Origin: Cellulophaga algicola DSM 14237
GTDB taxonomy: Bacteria; Bacteroidota; Bacteroidia; Flavobacteriales; Flavobacteriaceae
Length of the DNA: 64,000 bases
Direction: 5' to 3'
NCBI RefSeq assembly: GCF_000186265.1
Contig: NC_014934.1
Location: 1,984,001 to 2,048,000 of the forward strand
Below the pieces are notes generated by a model. That model did no database searches and was not told where the DNA came from. It saw nothing but the letters and a program-made list of their open reading frames with translations. The stretch's first letter is position 1. Each line of letters opens with the position of its first letter. A program made the position numbers and the translations under genes. Of this stretch, positions 8,777-16,522 are shown piece after piece.

Positions 8777-9236
8777 ATTTAAATACTTTTTCAAATTCTT
8801 GACATACTACAATCATACTGTCTCTAGGTTCTCTTTTAAAAGGCGCTAGTTCTCGTGTGTAATACTCCCAATGGCTTTTTTTCCAATGTATTAAGCTTTT
8901 GTCACCTTCACCTTCTAGTCGTGCATAATCTTCATTTATGCTAAAAAAAGGCTTTAGTTTTACGGCCGTAGTTTTTACAATGCACTTTGCCTTACCACTC
9001 CAATCTGTTACTACTAGAAAATCGCCAATTTTAGGTAAAGGCTCATTTTGTAATTGCAGCCCTAAGAGGGAAGGGGAAGTAGCCTTTTTTATGTTTTTTA
9101 AAACTAATTCTACACATTCATTCGCATCATTTTCATTATCGCAAAAATGAATGCTCTTTGGGGCTGTAACGAAAGCATCTTCTAAATGTTTGTCTAAATA
9201 ATCGCCCCACATATTTCGGGCTGAAGCATTGTCCAT
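8775..9236 (-). CDS. ASCH domain protein
   Basis: This small soluble protein of 153 residues has an ASCH domain, a PUA-like beta-barrel fold thought to bind RNA or modified nucleosides. The diagnostic part is ARLEGEGDKSLIHWKKSHW (residues 106-124), typical of the YqfB-like branch. Related E. coli YqfB has been described as an amidohydrolase acting on acetylcytidine, but I cannot tell whether this protein shares that activity. It starts 18 bp after the stop of a GMC oxidoreductase gene on the same strand and is probably co-transcribed. No link to sugar metabolism is evident. Confidence 0.8.
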   Translation of the reverse strand: MDNASARNMWGDYLDKHLEDAFVTAPKSIHFCDNENDANECVELVLKNIKKATSPSLLGLQLQNEPLPKIGDFLVVTDWSGKAKCIVKTTAVKLKPFFSINEDYARLEGEGDKSLIHWKKSHWEYYTRELAPFKREPRDSMIVVCQEFEKVFK

Positions 9237-9254
9237 ATTTTTTTTGTCTATTAC

Positions 9255-10958
9255 TTATACAAATTTACCTAATTTGAATTGTTCTGCTGCATGGTTTGCT
9301 GCTCTTGCAGTAAAGGCCATATAGGTTAAGGATGGGTTTACACAACTAGAGGATGACATAAAAGCACCGTCTGTAACATATACATTAGGTACACTATGTA
9401 TTTGATTGTATTTATTTACAATAGATGTTTTTGCATCGTGTCCCATTCTAGCACCACCCATTTCATGAATACCAAGACCTGGCCCTGTTTCTCTATCGTA
9501 TACATTTACATCTTTGAAGCCCGCTTCTGTTAATATAGTAGCAATCTGTGTTTTAATATCTTTACGCATGTTGTATTCGTTCTCTTTGAATTCAACATCA
9601 AAATTTAACTGAGGCAATCCCCATTTATCTTTTTTGTTAACGCTTAAGGTTACGCGGTTTTCATCATACGGCAAAAACTCTCCAAAACCAGTAGCGCCAA
9701 TTTGCCATTCTCCAGGTTTTAAAATATTTTCTTTTAAACTCGCTCCGTATCCCATCTCTGCAACAGATTCTGTCCAACTACCCCGGCTTGCGCTACCTTG
9801 ATATCCAAAGCCTCTTATGTAATCTTTCTTTTCAGATGATTCATCTAAGTTTACAAATCGTGGAATATAAAACCCATTAGGTCTTCGGCCTTTGTAATAT
9901 TTATCTAAATAGCCTTCTACCTTTGCATTGGCACCAAGTTGATAATGGTGATCCATAATACCTCTTCCTAGTGCGTCAGAATCATTCCCTAATCCGTTTG
10001 GAAAACGTTCAGATTTTGATTGTAGTAAGATACCAACGGAGGCCATTGAAGAAGCGCATAAGAAAATCACATCTGCATTAAATGTTATTTTTTCATTGGT
10101 TTCTGCATCTATAATTTTTACCCCTGTAGCTTTCTTGGTAGTGTCGTCATAAATAACTTCATATGCAATAGAATTAGGTCTTAGGGTCATGTTTCCTGTG
10201 CGTTCTGCTGCAGGTAATGTAGAAGAGTTACTGCTAAAATATCCTCCAAAAGGGCAGCCTCTCCAACATCTATTTCTGTATTGGCAGGGTTGTCTGCCCT
10301 CCATAGGTTTTTCTTTATCTGTAATATGAGCAACACGTCCAATAGTTAGCAAACGTCCATCATCAAACTTTTCAGCCATAGATTTTTGTAAATCTATTTC
10401 CACACAGTTCAAATCCATCGGAGGTTGAAATTTTCCATCAGGCAATTGCTTTAAGCCTAGGTTCTGTCCGCTTACGCCAATATATTCTTCTACTTTATCA
10501 TACCATGGAGAAATGTCTGTGTAGCGTACCGGCCAATCAACACCATGGCCGTCTTTTTTATTGGCTTCAAAATCTAAATCGCTCCAACGGTACGTTTGTT
10601 TTCCCCAAGTTAATGATCTTCCACCTACATGATACCCTCTAATCCAATCAAATCGTTTAGTTTCTTCATAAGGATGCTCTAAATCGTTTACAAAAAAATG
10701 TTTGGAGTCTTCTTTTGGAGCCCAGCCTACTCTATTTTGAACATGATATTTTTTCTTATCTTCCCTAGAAAGTTCCCCTTTCAAACCATAATCCCAAGTG
10801 TCATCATTCATGGTTTTATAATCTTTAATATGTTCTACCATAGGTCCTCTTTCTAGAACTAATGTTTTTAATCCGTTTTCGCAGAGTTCTTTTGCTGCCC
10901 ATCCTCCTGTAATTCCTGTTCCTACAACGATTGCGTCATATTCCTCGTGTTGATTCAT
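9255..10958 (-). CDS. GMC family oxidoreductase, paralogue 2
   Basis: This second GMC flavoprotein of 567 residues is collinear with the one at 2.2-3.9 kb. It has the FAD motif VVGTGITGGWAAKEL near the N-terminus and GIHEMGGARMG and SCVNPSLT in the C-terminal domain. The cysteine cluster is conserved (C225, C231, C235), as is the following PFGGYFSSNSS. Unlike its paralogue it has no small subunit gene next to it and no signal peptide of its own. It may share the Tat-bearing subunit encoded at 1.5-2.2 kb, or stay in the cytoplasm. The paralogues probably differ in substrate or position of oxidation. Confidence 0.9.
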   Translation of the reverse strand: MNQHEEYDAIVVGTGITGGWAAKELCENGLKTLVLERGPMVEHIKDYKTMNDDTWDYGLKGELSREDKKKYHVQNRVGWAPKEDSKHFFVNDLEHPYEETKRFDWIRGYHVGGRSLTWGKQTYRWSDLDFEANKKDGHGVDWPVRYTDISPWYDKVEEYIGVSGQNLGLKQLPDGKFQPPMDLNCVEIDLQKSMAEKFDDGRLLTIGRVAHITDKEKPMEGRQPCQYRNRCWRGCPFGGYFSSNSSTLPAAERTGNMTLRPNSIAYEVIYDDTTKKATGVKIIDAETNEKITFNADVIFLCASSMASVGILLQSKSERFPNGLGNDSDALGRGIMDHHYQLGANAKVEGYLDKYYKGRRPNGFYIPRFVNLDESSEKKDYIRGFGYQGSASRGSWTESVAEMGYGASLKENILKPGEWQIGATGFGEFLPYDENRVTLSVNKKDKWGLPQLNFDVEFKENEYNMRKDIKTQIATILTEAGFKDVNVYDRETGPGLGIHEMGGARMGHDAKTSIVNKYNQIHSVPNVYVTDGAFMSSSSCVNPSLTYMAFTARAANHAAEQFKLGKFV

Positions 10959-11120
10959 GGCTGTATATGTGTTATTATTCTATTGTAATTAGTATATTTA
11001 GTCATTGCCAATTTTAAAATGGACTTTGAATACAAACATTAAATATAAGAGATTAATTCTTAATTTTTTAGTAATCAAATCATTCGAAACGTAATTTTTT
11101 AAATATTTAATAAAATAAAG

Positions 11121-12173
11121 ATGAAAACAATAAAAGGACCTGCAGTTTTTTTAGCACAATTTGTAGACAGTAAAGCACCATTCAATTCTCTAGACGGAAT
11201 GTGTAAATGGGCTTCAGATTTAGGATATAAAGGAATTCAAATTCCTACTTGGGTAGATTTTTTAATAGATTTAGATAAGGCTGCAGAAAGTCAAACCTAT
11301 TGTGATGAACTTAAAGGTAAAGTTAATTCGTACGGATTAGAGATCACCGAGCTTTCAACGCATTTACAAGGGCAGTTGGTTGCTGTAAATCCAGCTTATG
11401 ATTTAATGTTTGATAATTTTGCACCAGATAAAGTAAAAAACAACCCTAAAGCACGTACGGAATGGGCTGTAGAAACAGTAAAAAAAGCAGCTACGGCAAG
11501 TAGACGCTTAGGTTTAAATACCCATGCTACTTTTTCTGGAGCTTTGCTTTGGCATACAATGCACCCATGGCCGCAACGACCTGCTGGTTTAGTAGAAATG
11601 GGTTTTGAAGAATTAGCAAAGCGTTGGATGCCAATTTTAAATCATTTTGATGAACAAGGGGTTGATGTGTGTTATGAAATACACCCTGGAGAAGATTTGC
11701 ATGATGGCGATACTTTTGAACGTTTCTTAAAAGCAACGAATAATCATAAGCGCGTAAATATCCTTTATGATCCTAGTCATTTTGTTTTGCAACAGTTAGA
11801 CTATATCACTTATATAGATCATTACCATGAATTTATTAAATCATTCCACGTAAAAGATTCTGAGTTTAACCCAACAGGAAAAAAAGGTGCTTTTGGGGGC
11901 TATAATGATTGGGGAGATAGAGCAGGGCGTTATAGATCTTTAGGAGATGGCCAGATAGATTTTAAAACAATTTTTTCTAAACTAACACAGTACGGTTGTG
12001 ATGTTTGGGCAGTTATGGAATGGGAATGTTGCATAAAAAGTCCGGAACAAGGTGCAAGAGAAGGGGTTAAATTTATTCAAGATCATATTATTGAGGCTAC
12101 AGAGAAAACATTTGATGATTTTGCTGGGTCAAAGATTGATAAAGAGGTGTTAAAGAAAATTTTAGGAATTTAA
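11121..12173 (+). CDS. Sugar phosphate isomerase/epimerase (TIM barrel), cytoplasmic
   Basis: This is a xylose isomerase-like TIM barrel of 350 residues without a signal peptide. Likely metal ligands are seen in VCYEIHPGEDLHDGD, ILYDPSHF, SFHVKDSEF and WAVMEWEC, which give the Glu-Asp/His-His/Asp-Glu pattern of this family. Close relatives act in inositol and keto-sugar pathways. It is divergent from the second GMC gene, separated by 162 bp, and is followed by two DUF1080 lipoproteins 7 and 14 bp apart. The best guess is processing of a 3-keto sugar or its dehydrated product. The precise reaction is not determined by sequence. Confidence 0.85.
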   Translation: MKTIKGPAVFLAQFVDSKAPFNSLDGMCKWASDLGYKGIQIPTWVDFLIDLDKAAESQTYCDELKGKVNSYGLEITELSTHLQGQLVAVNPAYDLMFDNFAPDKVKNNPKARTEWAVETVKKAATASRRLGLNTHATFSGALLWHTMHPWPQRPAGLVEMGFEELAKRWMPILNHFDEQGVDVCYEIHPGEDLHDGDTFERFLKATNNHKRVNILYDPSHFVLQQLDYITYIDHYHEFIKSFHVKDSEFNPTGKKGAFGGYNDWGDRAGRYRSLGDGQIDFKTIFSKLTQYGCDVWAVMEWECCIKSPEQGAREGVKFIQDHIIEATEKTFDDFAGSKIDKEVLKKILGI

Positions 12174-12180
12174 TTTTTAA

Positions 12181-12939
12181 ATGATGAACAAAATTATACT
12201 AATTGCCTTTCTGGCATTTTTTATCAGTTGTAAAGATGAGGGTAAAAAAACACCTGATTTAAATGAAGAAACAACAGAAAATCCTACCGCAAAAGAAATG
12301 GAGTTAGCCAATGAATGGGTAGTGCTTTTTGATGGAGCTAATTTTAACCAATGGAAAGAATACGCAAAAGATGGGGTTTCTAGCCAATGGAAAATAGAAG
12401 ATGGTGCCATGGTATTTTATCCCCCAGAAGAAAGAAATTCTGGCGATGCTTACAACTTAGTGACCAAAGAGGAATACACAGATTTTGTACTATCCTTAGA
12501 ATGGAAAATAGCAGAAGCAGGTAATAGTGGTATTTTTTGGGGTGTAAAAGAAGATTCTACACTTACAGAAGCCTACCAAACAGGGCCAGAAATACAAGTT
12601 TTAGATAATACAAAACATCCTGATGCTAAAGCAGGAACAACACATCAAGCAGGTGCATTGTATGATATGATTGCACCGTCAGAAGATGTTACAAATCCAG
12701 TTGGAGAATGGAATACGTGTGAAATTACTATTAATCATAAAACCAATACAGGTAGTGTAATGCTTAACGGCACCATGGTTGTAGAATTTCCTGTAAATGA
12801 TCCGGAGTGGAGTAAGATGGTCGCAACATCGAAATTTGCAGATTGGGAACATTTTGGTAAGTATACCACAGGTAAAATTGGTTTGCAAGATCATGGAGAT
12901 GGCGTGTCTTATCGAAATATAAAAATCAAACAACTTTAA
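12181..12939 (+). CDS. DUF1080 lipoprotein (3-keto-glycoside hydrolase/lyase family)
   Basis: This exported lipoprotein (FLAFFISC lipobox) contains a single DUF1080 domain from about residue 40 to the end. The domain has a concanavalin-like beta-sandwich and is now named for 3-keto-disaccharide hydrolysis. Typical motifs are VVLFDGANFNQWKE, GNSGIFWGVKED, VGEWNTCEITIN and KIGLQDHGDGVSYRNIKIK. In described pathways such proteins cleave glycosides after a dehydrogenase has made the 3-keto form. That fits the neighbouring GMC and TIM barrel genes. A second copy follows 14 bp downstream, which suggests two linkages or substrates. Confidence 0.85.
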   Translation: MMNKIILIAFLAFFISCKDEGKKTPDLNEETTENPTAKEMELANEWVVLFDGANFNQWKEYAKDGVSSQWKIEDGAMVFYPPEERNSGDAYNLVTKEEYTDFVLSLEWKIAEAGNSGIFWGVKEDSTLTEAYQTGPEIQVLDNTKHPDAKAGTTHQAGALYDMIAPSEDVTNPVGEWNTCEITINHKTNTGSVMLNGTMVVEFPVNDPEWSKMVATSKFADWEHFGKYTTGKIGLQDHGDGVSYRNIKIKQL

Positions 12940-12953
12940 AAACACTCAACTTA

Positions 12954-13772
12954 ATGTCAGTACCAATGAAATATTTTTATATGGTTACGTTGCTTACTTT
13001 CTTTTCTTGTAATGCACAAACTAAAGAAGTTAAAACAACAGAAGAGCCTACTGTGATTACGTATGATGAATATTCAGGGGAGGAACCAACTACGCCGGAA
13101 CAGACTGAATTTTATGCACCTGTTCCTCCTGTGGTAAAACCTGCGCAAAATAATGGTGTGCCTAGTGATGCTATTGTATTGTTTAATAACAATAGCCTTA
13201 ATGAATGGGTTAGTGTTAACAACGAGAATAAACCAGCAGATTGGATTATTAATACCGATGGTAGTTTTACCGTAAAAAATAAGGCAGGAGATATTAGGAC
13301 TGTCCAAGAGTTCGGAGATATTCAATTGCATTTAGAATGGAAATCTCCTGCAGTGGTGAAAGGAGACAACCAAAGTAGAGCTAATAGTGGTATTTTTCTT
13401 CAAGGCCGTTACGAGGTTCAAATTTTAGATAATAATGATAATGATACCTATGTAAATGGTCAAGTAGCATCAATTTACAAGCAACATATTCCTTTAGCAA
13501 AAGCTTCTGTGCCTAGTGGGGAATGGAATACGTATGATATTATTTATCATGCACCAGAATTTAATAAAAAAGGGCAAAAGACTACTGCTGCTACTATTAC
13601 GGTTTTGCATAATGGTATTTTAGTGCAGGACCATGTAGCGATAAAAGGTACCACACCTTATATTGGTTGGCCTAAAAATGAAGCGCATGGTAAAGCTCCT
13701 ATAATTCTTCAAGATCATGGGGATGATAGTGGTGTTAGCTTTAGAAACATATGGGTAAGAGCGTTAAAATAA
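12954..13772 (+). CDS. DUF1080 lipoprotein, second copy
   Basis: This second DUF1080 protein is the last gene of the TIM barrel operon. The N-terminus has a lipobox (TLLTFFSC). The ATG at 12966 (MKYFYMV) gives a more normal signal peptide than the ATG used here. A Thr/Glu/Pro-rich linker of about 60 residues separates the lipid anchor from the domain. The domain shows IVLFNNNSLNEWVS, SGIFLQGRYEVQILDN, SGEWNTYDIIYH and ILQDHGDDSGVSFRNIWVR. The linker and the sequence GQVASIYKQHIPL distinguish it from the upstream copy, so the substrate may differ. Confidence 0.85.
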   Translation: MSVPMKYFYMVTLLTFFSCNAQTKEVKTTEEPTVITYDEYSGEEPTTPEQTEFYAPVPPVVKPAQNNGVPSDAIVLFNNNSLNEWVSVNNENKPADWIINTDGSFTVKNKAGDIRTVQEFGDIQLHLEWKSPAVVKGDNQSRANSGIFLQGRYEVQILDNNDNDTYVNGQVASIYKQHIPLAKASVPSGEWNTYDIIYHAPEFNKKGQKTTAATITVLHNGILVQDHVAIKGTTPYIGWPKNEAHGKAPIILQDHGDDSGVSFRNIWVRALK

Positions 13773-13836
13773 CACCTTTTATTTGCAGATTCTAAGTTTG
13801 CGATGAAGTGAAAATAAGTAAAGGTGATTTTTTAAT

Positions 13837-13844
13837 TACCTTTG
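13837..13844 (+). promoter_or_regulatory. Promoter -7 element of yicC-gmk-nadD
   Basis: TACCTTTG matches the Bacteroidota -7 consensus TAnnTTTG and lies 19 bp before the yicC ATG. No good TTG -33 element is seen at the right distance. Confidence 0.4.
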
Positions 13845-13863
13845 CCTAAATTAATAGCTATTT

Positions 13864-14721
13864 ATGATTCAGTCTATGACGGGTTTTGGGAAGCATGTGA
13901 TACAGCTTCCTAGTAAAAAAATAACCATCGAAATTAAATCTTTAAACAGTAAGAGTTTAGATTTAAATGCGAGAATACCATCTTCTTATAAAGAAAAAGA
14001 ACTACAATTAAGAAAAACGATAGCTACTGCTTTAGTTAGAGGTAAGATTGATTTTAGCTTGTATATTGAAAATACGGGCGATGAAACTTCATCCGTAATT
14101 AACGAAGTTGTGTTACGTCAATATATGAAGCAACTTAGCGCTATTGCTAATGTGGAAGATGCTCGCTTATTAGAGATGGCAATTAGAATGCCGGATGCAA
14201 TGAAGACGGAGCGTGAAGATATTGACGCAAAAGAATTTGTTGCCATAGAAGAAACTTTAGTTGTTGCGCTAGAAGAGATCAACAAATTTAGATCGGAAGA
14301 AGGTCAGGTTTTAGATGATGATTTTGTAAGTAGAGTTACAACGATAAAAAATTTACTTACCGAAGTAGAAAAATTAGATATTGATCGTTTAAGTACTATT
14401 CGTGAGCGTTTAGAAAAAGCAGTTGCAGACCTTTCCGTAAACTTAGATAAGAATAGGTTTGAGCAAGAATTGATCTATTATCTAGAGAAATACGATATAA
14501 CAGAAGAAAAAGTACGTTTAAATAATCATTTAGATTATTTCTTGACGACCTTGAAGTCAGTAGATTCTAATGGAAGAAAATTAGGATTTATTTGCCAAGA
14601 AATAGGAAGAGAAGTAAATACTATTGGTTCTAAAGCCAATTTTGCTCCATTGCAGCAAGTTGTAGTGCAAATGAAAGATGAGTTAGAAAAGATTAAAGAA
14701 CAAATGTTAAACGTATTATAA
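13864..14721 (+). CDS. yicC: YicC/YloC family endoribonuclease
   Basis: This cytoplasmic ribonuclease family protein of 285 residues is the normal length. The N-terminus MIQSMTGFGK is the family signature, and the C-terminal DUF1732 domain includes LDYFLTTLKS and GFICQEIGREVNTIGSKAN. E. coli YicC is an RNA endonuclease linked to turnover of small RNA. The stop overlaps the start of gmk by one base, an order (yicC-gmk) conserved in many bacteria. Confidence 0.93.
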   Translation: MIQSMTGFGKHVIQLPSKKITIEIKSLNSKSLDLNARIPSSYKEKELQLRKTIATALVRGKIDFSLYIENTGDETSSVINEVVLRQYMKQLSAIANVEDARLLEMAIRMPDAMKTEREDIDAKEFVAIEETLVVALEEINKFRSEEGQVLDDDFVSRVTTIKNLLTEVEKLDIDRLSTIRERLEKAVADLSVNLDKNRFEQELIYYLEKYDITEEKVRLNNHLDYFLTTLKSVDSNGRKLGFICQEIGREVNTIGSKANFAPLQQVVVQMKDELEKIKEQMLNVL

Positions 14722-15305
14722 TGAAAGGTGGAAAGCTTATTATATTTTCTGCACCTTCTGGAAGTGGGAAAACAACAATCGTCAGGCATTTGTTAGAGAA
14801 AAACGATTTAAACCTCGCTTTTTCAATTTCTGCAACGTCTAGACCAAGAAGAGGAAAAGAAAAAAACGGAGAGCATTATTATTTTATTTCACTTTCAGAA
14901 TTTAAGAGACATATTAAAAATGATGACTTTTTAGAATGGGAAGAGGTATACAGGGATAATTTTTATGGAACGCTTAAGACGGAAGTAGAACGTTTATGGG
15001 CAGAAGGTAAAAATGTAATTTTTGATATTGATGTTGTTGGAGGTTTAAGAATAAAAAAGAAGTTCCCGGAGCAAACTTTAGCGGTATTTGTAAAACCGCC
15101 GAGTGTAGATGAACTTAAAATAAGATTAAAAAAACGCAGTACAGAAAGTGATGATAAAATAAACATGCGTATAGCTAAAGCTTCTGTAGAATTAGCAACT
15201 GCACCACAGTTTGATAGAATCATTAAAAATTACGATTTAGATACTGCTTTAGATGAATCCTATAAATTGGTACAAGAATTTTTAGCATCTAAAAAGGAAT
15301 CGTAA
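14721..15305 (+). CDS. gmk: Guanylate kinase
   Basis: It phosphorylates GMP to GDP with ATP in the cytoplasm. The P-loop APSGSGKTT is at residues 11-19, followed by the GMP-binding segment SATSRPRRGKEKNGEHYYF and the lid region around KKRSTES. The length of 194 residues is normal. The gene is coupled to yicC by a one-base overlap and nadD follows after one base, so the three form an operon. Confidence 0.96.
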   Translation: MKGGKLIIFSAPSGSGKTTIVRHLLEKNDLNLAFSISATSRPRRGKEKNGEHYYFISLSEFKRHIKNDDFLEWEEVYRDNFYGTLKTEVERLWAEGKNVIFDIDVVGGLRIKKKFPEQTLAVFVKPPSVDELKIRLKKRSTESDDKINMRIAKASVELATAPQFDRIIKNYDLDTALDESYKLVQEFLASKKES

Positions 15306-15306
15306 T

Positions 15307-15897
15307 TTGAAAAAAGTTGGTTTATATTTCGGGACATTCAATCCAATACATAGTGGCCATTTAATCATAGGTAATCATATGGTAGAGTTTTCAGATCTTG
15401 ATGAGGTTTGGTTTGTTATAACACCACAAAGTCCATTTAAGACAAAGAAATCACTATTAGATAATCAACATAGATATCAAATGGTTTTAGAAGCTACAGA
15501 GGCTTATGATAAATTAAAACCAAGTAGGATTGAGTTTAATCTTCCGCAACCAAATTATACAGTAACCACCTTAGCCTATCTTTCGGAAAAATATCCTAAT
15601 GGATATGATTTTTCTCTGATTATGGGAGAAGATAACCTTAAAAGTTTTCACAAGTGGAAGAATTACGAGGTTATACTTGAAAATTATTCTATTCATGTAT
15701 ATCCTCGAATTTCGGACGGAAAAATAGCGCATCAGTTTTTGAGCCATCCTAAAATATTTAGGGTTGATGATGCACCAATTATGGAAATTTCATCTACATT
15801 TATTCGCAAGAAACATAAGGAAGGCAAAAATATTAAGCCAATGTTACCTCCGGAAGTTTGGAAATATATGGATGAAATGAATTTTTATAGGAACTAA
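15307..15897 (+). CDS. nadD: Nicotinate-nucleotide adenylyltransferase
   Basis: This NAD biosynthesis enzyme transfers AMP from ATP to nicotinate mononucleotide. The nucleotidyltransferase motif GTFNPIHSGH is at residues 9-18 and the C-terminal ISSTFIRKK motif is intact. The start codon is TTG, one base after the gmk stop, and gives the expected first residues MKKVGLYFG. No ATG occurs before the catalytic motif, so TTG is well supported. The gene converges with the next one with a gap of one base. Confidence 0.95.
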   Translation: MKKVGLYFGTFNPIHSGHLIIGNHMVEFSDLDEVWFVITPQSPFKTKKSLLDNQHRYQMVLEATEAYDKLKPSRIEFNLPQPNYTVTTLAYLSEKYPNGYDFSLIMGEDNLKSFHKWKNYEVILENYSIHVYPRISDGKIAHQFLSHPKIFRVDDAPIMEISSTFIRKKHKEGKNIKPMLPPEVWKYMDEMNFYRN

Positions 15898-15898
15898 C

Positions 15899-16300
15899 CT
15901 AATCTGAAACTATTAACTTTTCTACCCAAATTATAGCTTCGTCTAAATTATCAAAAATATTTACAGGTTTGTTCACGAAGGACTGTTCCATTTCTGCAAT
16001 TTCTTTATTCATACTATCATAAACTACAACGGCAAAACCTTTTAGATTAGGGAATACAGGTATTGTTTTAAAATGCGATGTGGGATTAAAAGAATAAGAA
16101 TTTTTTCGATTGGATATAAAGACAAACGGAGTATGTTTTCCATAATGAGCCTTTCCTAGCTCTAATAACTCTTTGGCGTTCTCATAGGAGAGCGCAATGC
16201 CTTCATTGATCTCAGAGATTGCATAGTTTTCATAAATATATACCACCCCAACAGAAAGTTGGTATCTCTTTATAAGTTTTCTATTTAAATGAGATGTCAT
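15899..16300 (-). CDS. Hypothetical protein, possible SpoIIAA/STAS-like fold
   Basis: This 133-residue soluble protein has no signal peptide or membrane segment. The pattern of strands and helices, with IALSYENAKELLELGKAHYG in the first half and AVVVYDSMNKEIAEMEQSF then DNLDEAIIWVEKLI in the second, is like the SpoIIAA/STAS-type proteins seen in flavobacteria. I see no catalytic motif, and the family link is a structural impression, not a firm match. It stands alone, divergent from the metalloprotease gene and convergent with nadD. Confidence 0.6.
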   Translation of the reverse strand: MTSHLNRKLIKRYQLSVGVVYIYENYAISEINEGIALSYENAKELLELGKAHYGKHTPFVFISNRKNSYSFNPTSHFKTIPVFPNLKGFAVVVYDSMNKEIAEMEQSFVNKPVNIFDNLDEAIIWVEKLIVSD

Positions 16301-16522
16301 AGGTAGTATATTAACTCATTTTAAGTTAATGAAAATGTATCTATAAGGCTAGTTAAATTGTATGTTCTAGACAAAATGCTGTATAGTATGCATTATTTGC
16401 AGTGAATTTAGCTTTAGTCTACTCTTGAGTTATTTAAGGTGAAAAAATGTTAAGGTTTTTTAAAAAGCTTTACTATTGCTCTTTGTTTTTCTACTTTAGG
16501 AAGTTATAATCTAAGCCTTTAC

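Noticed and set aside
16310-16330. ATTAACT/AGTTAAT inverted repeat upstream of the unknown 133-residue gene
   Set aside because: The arms are only 7 bp and AT-rich, so a chance match is likely in this DNA.
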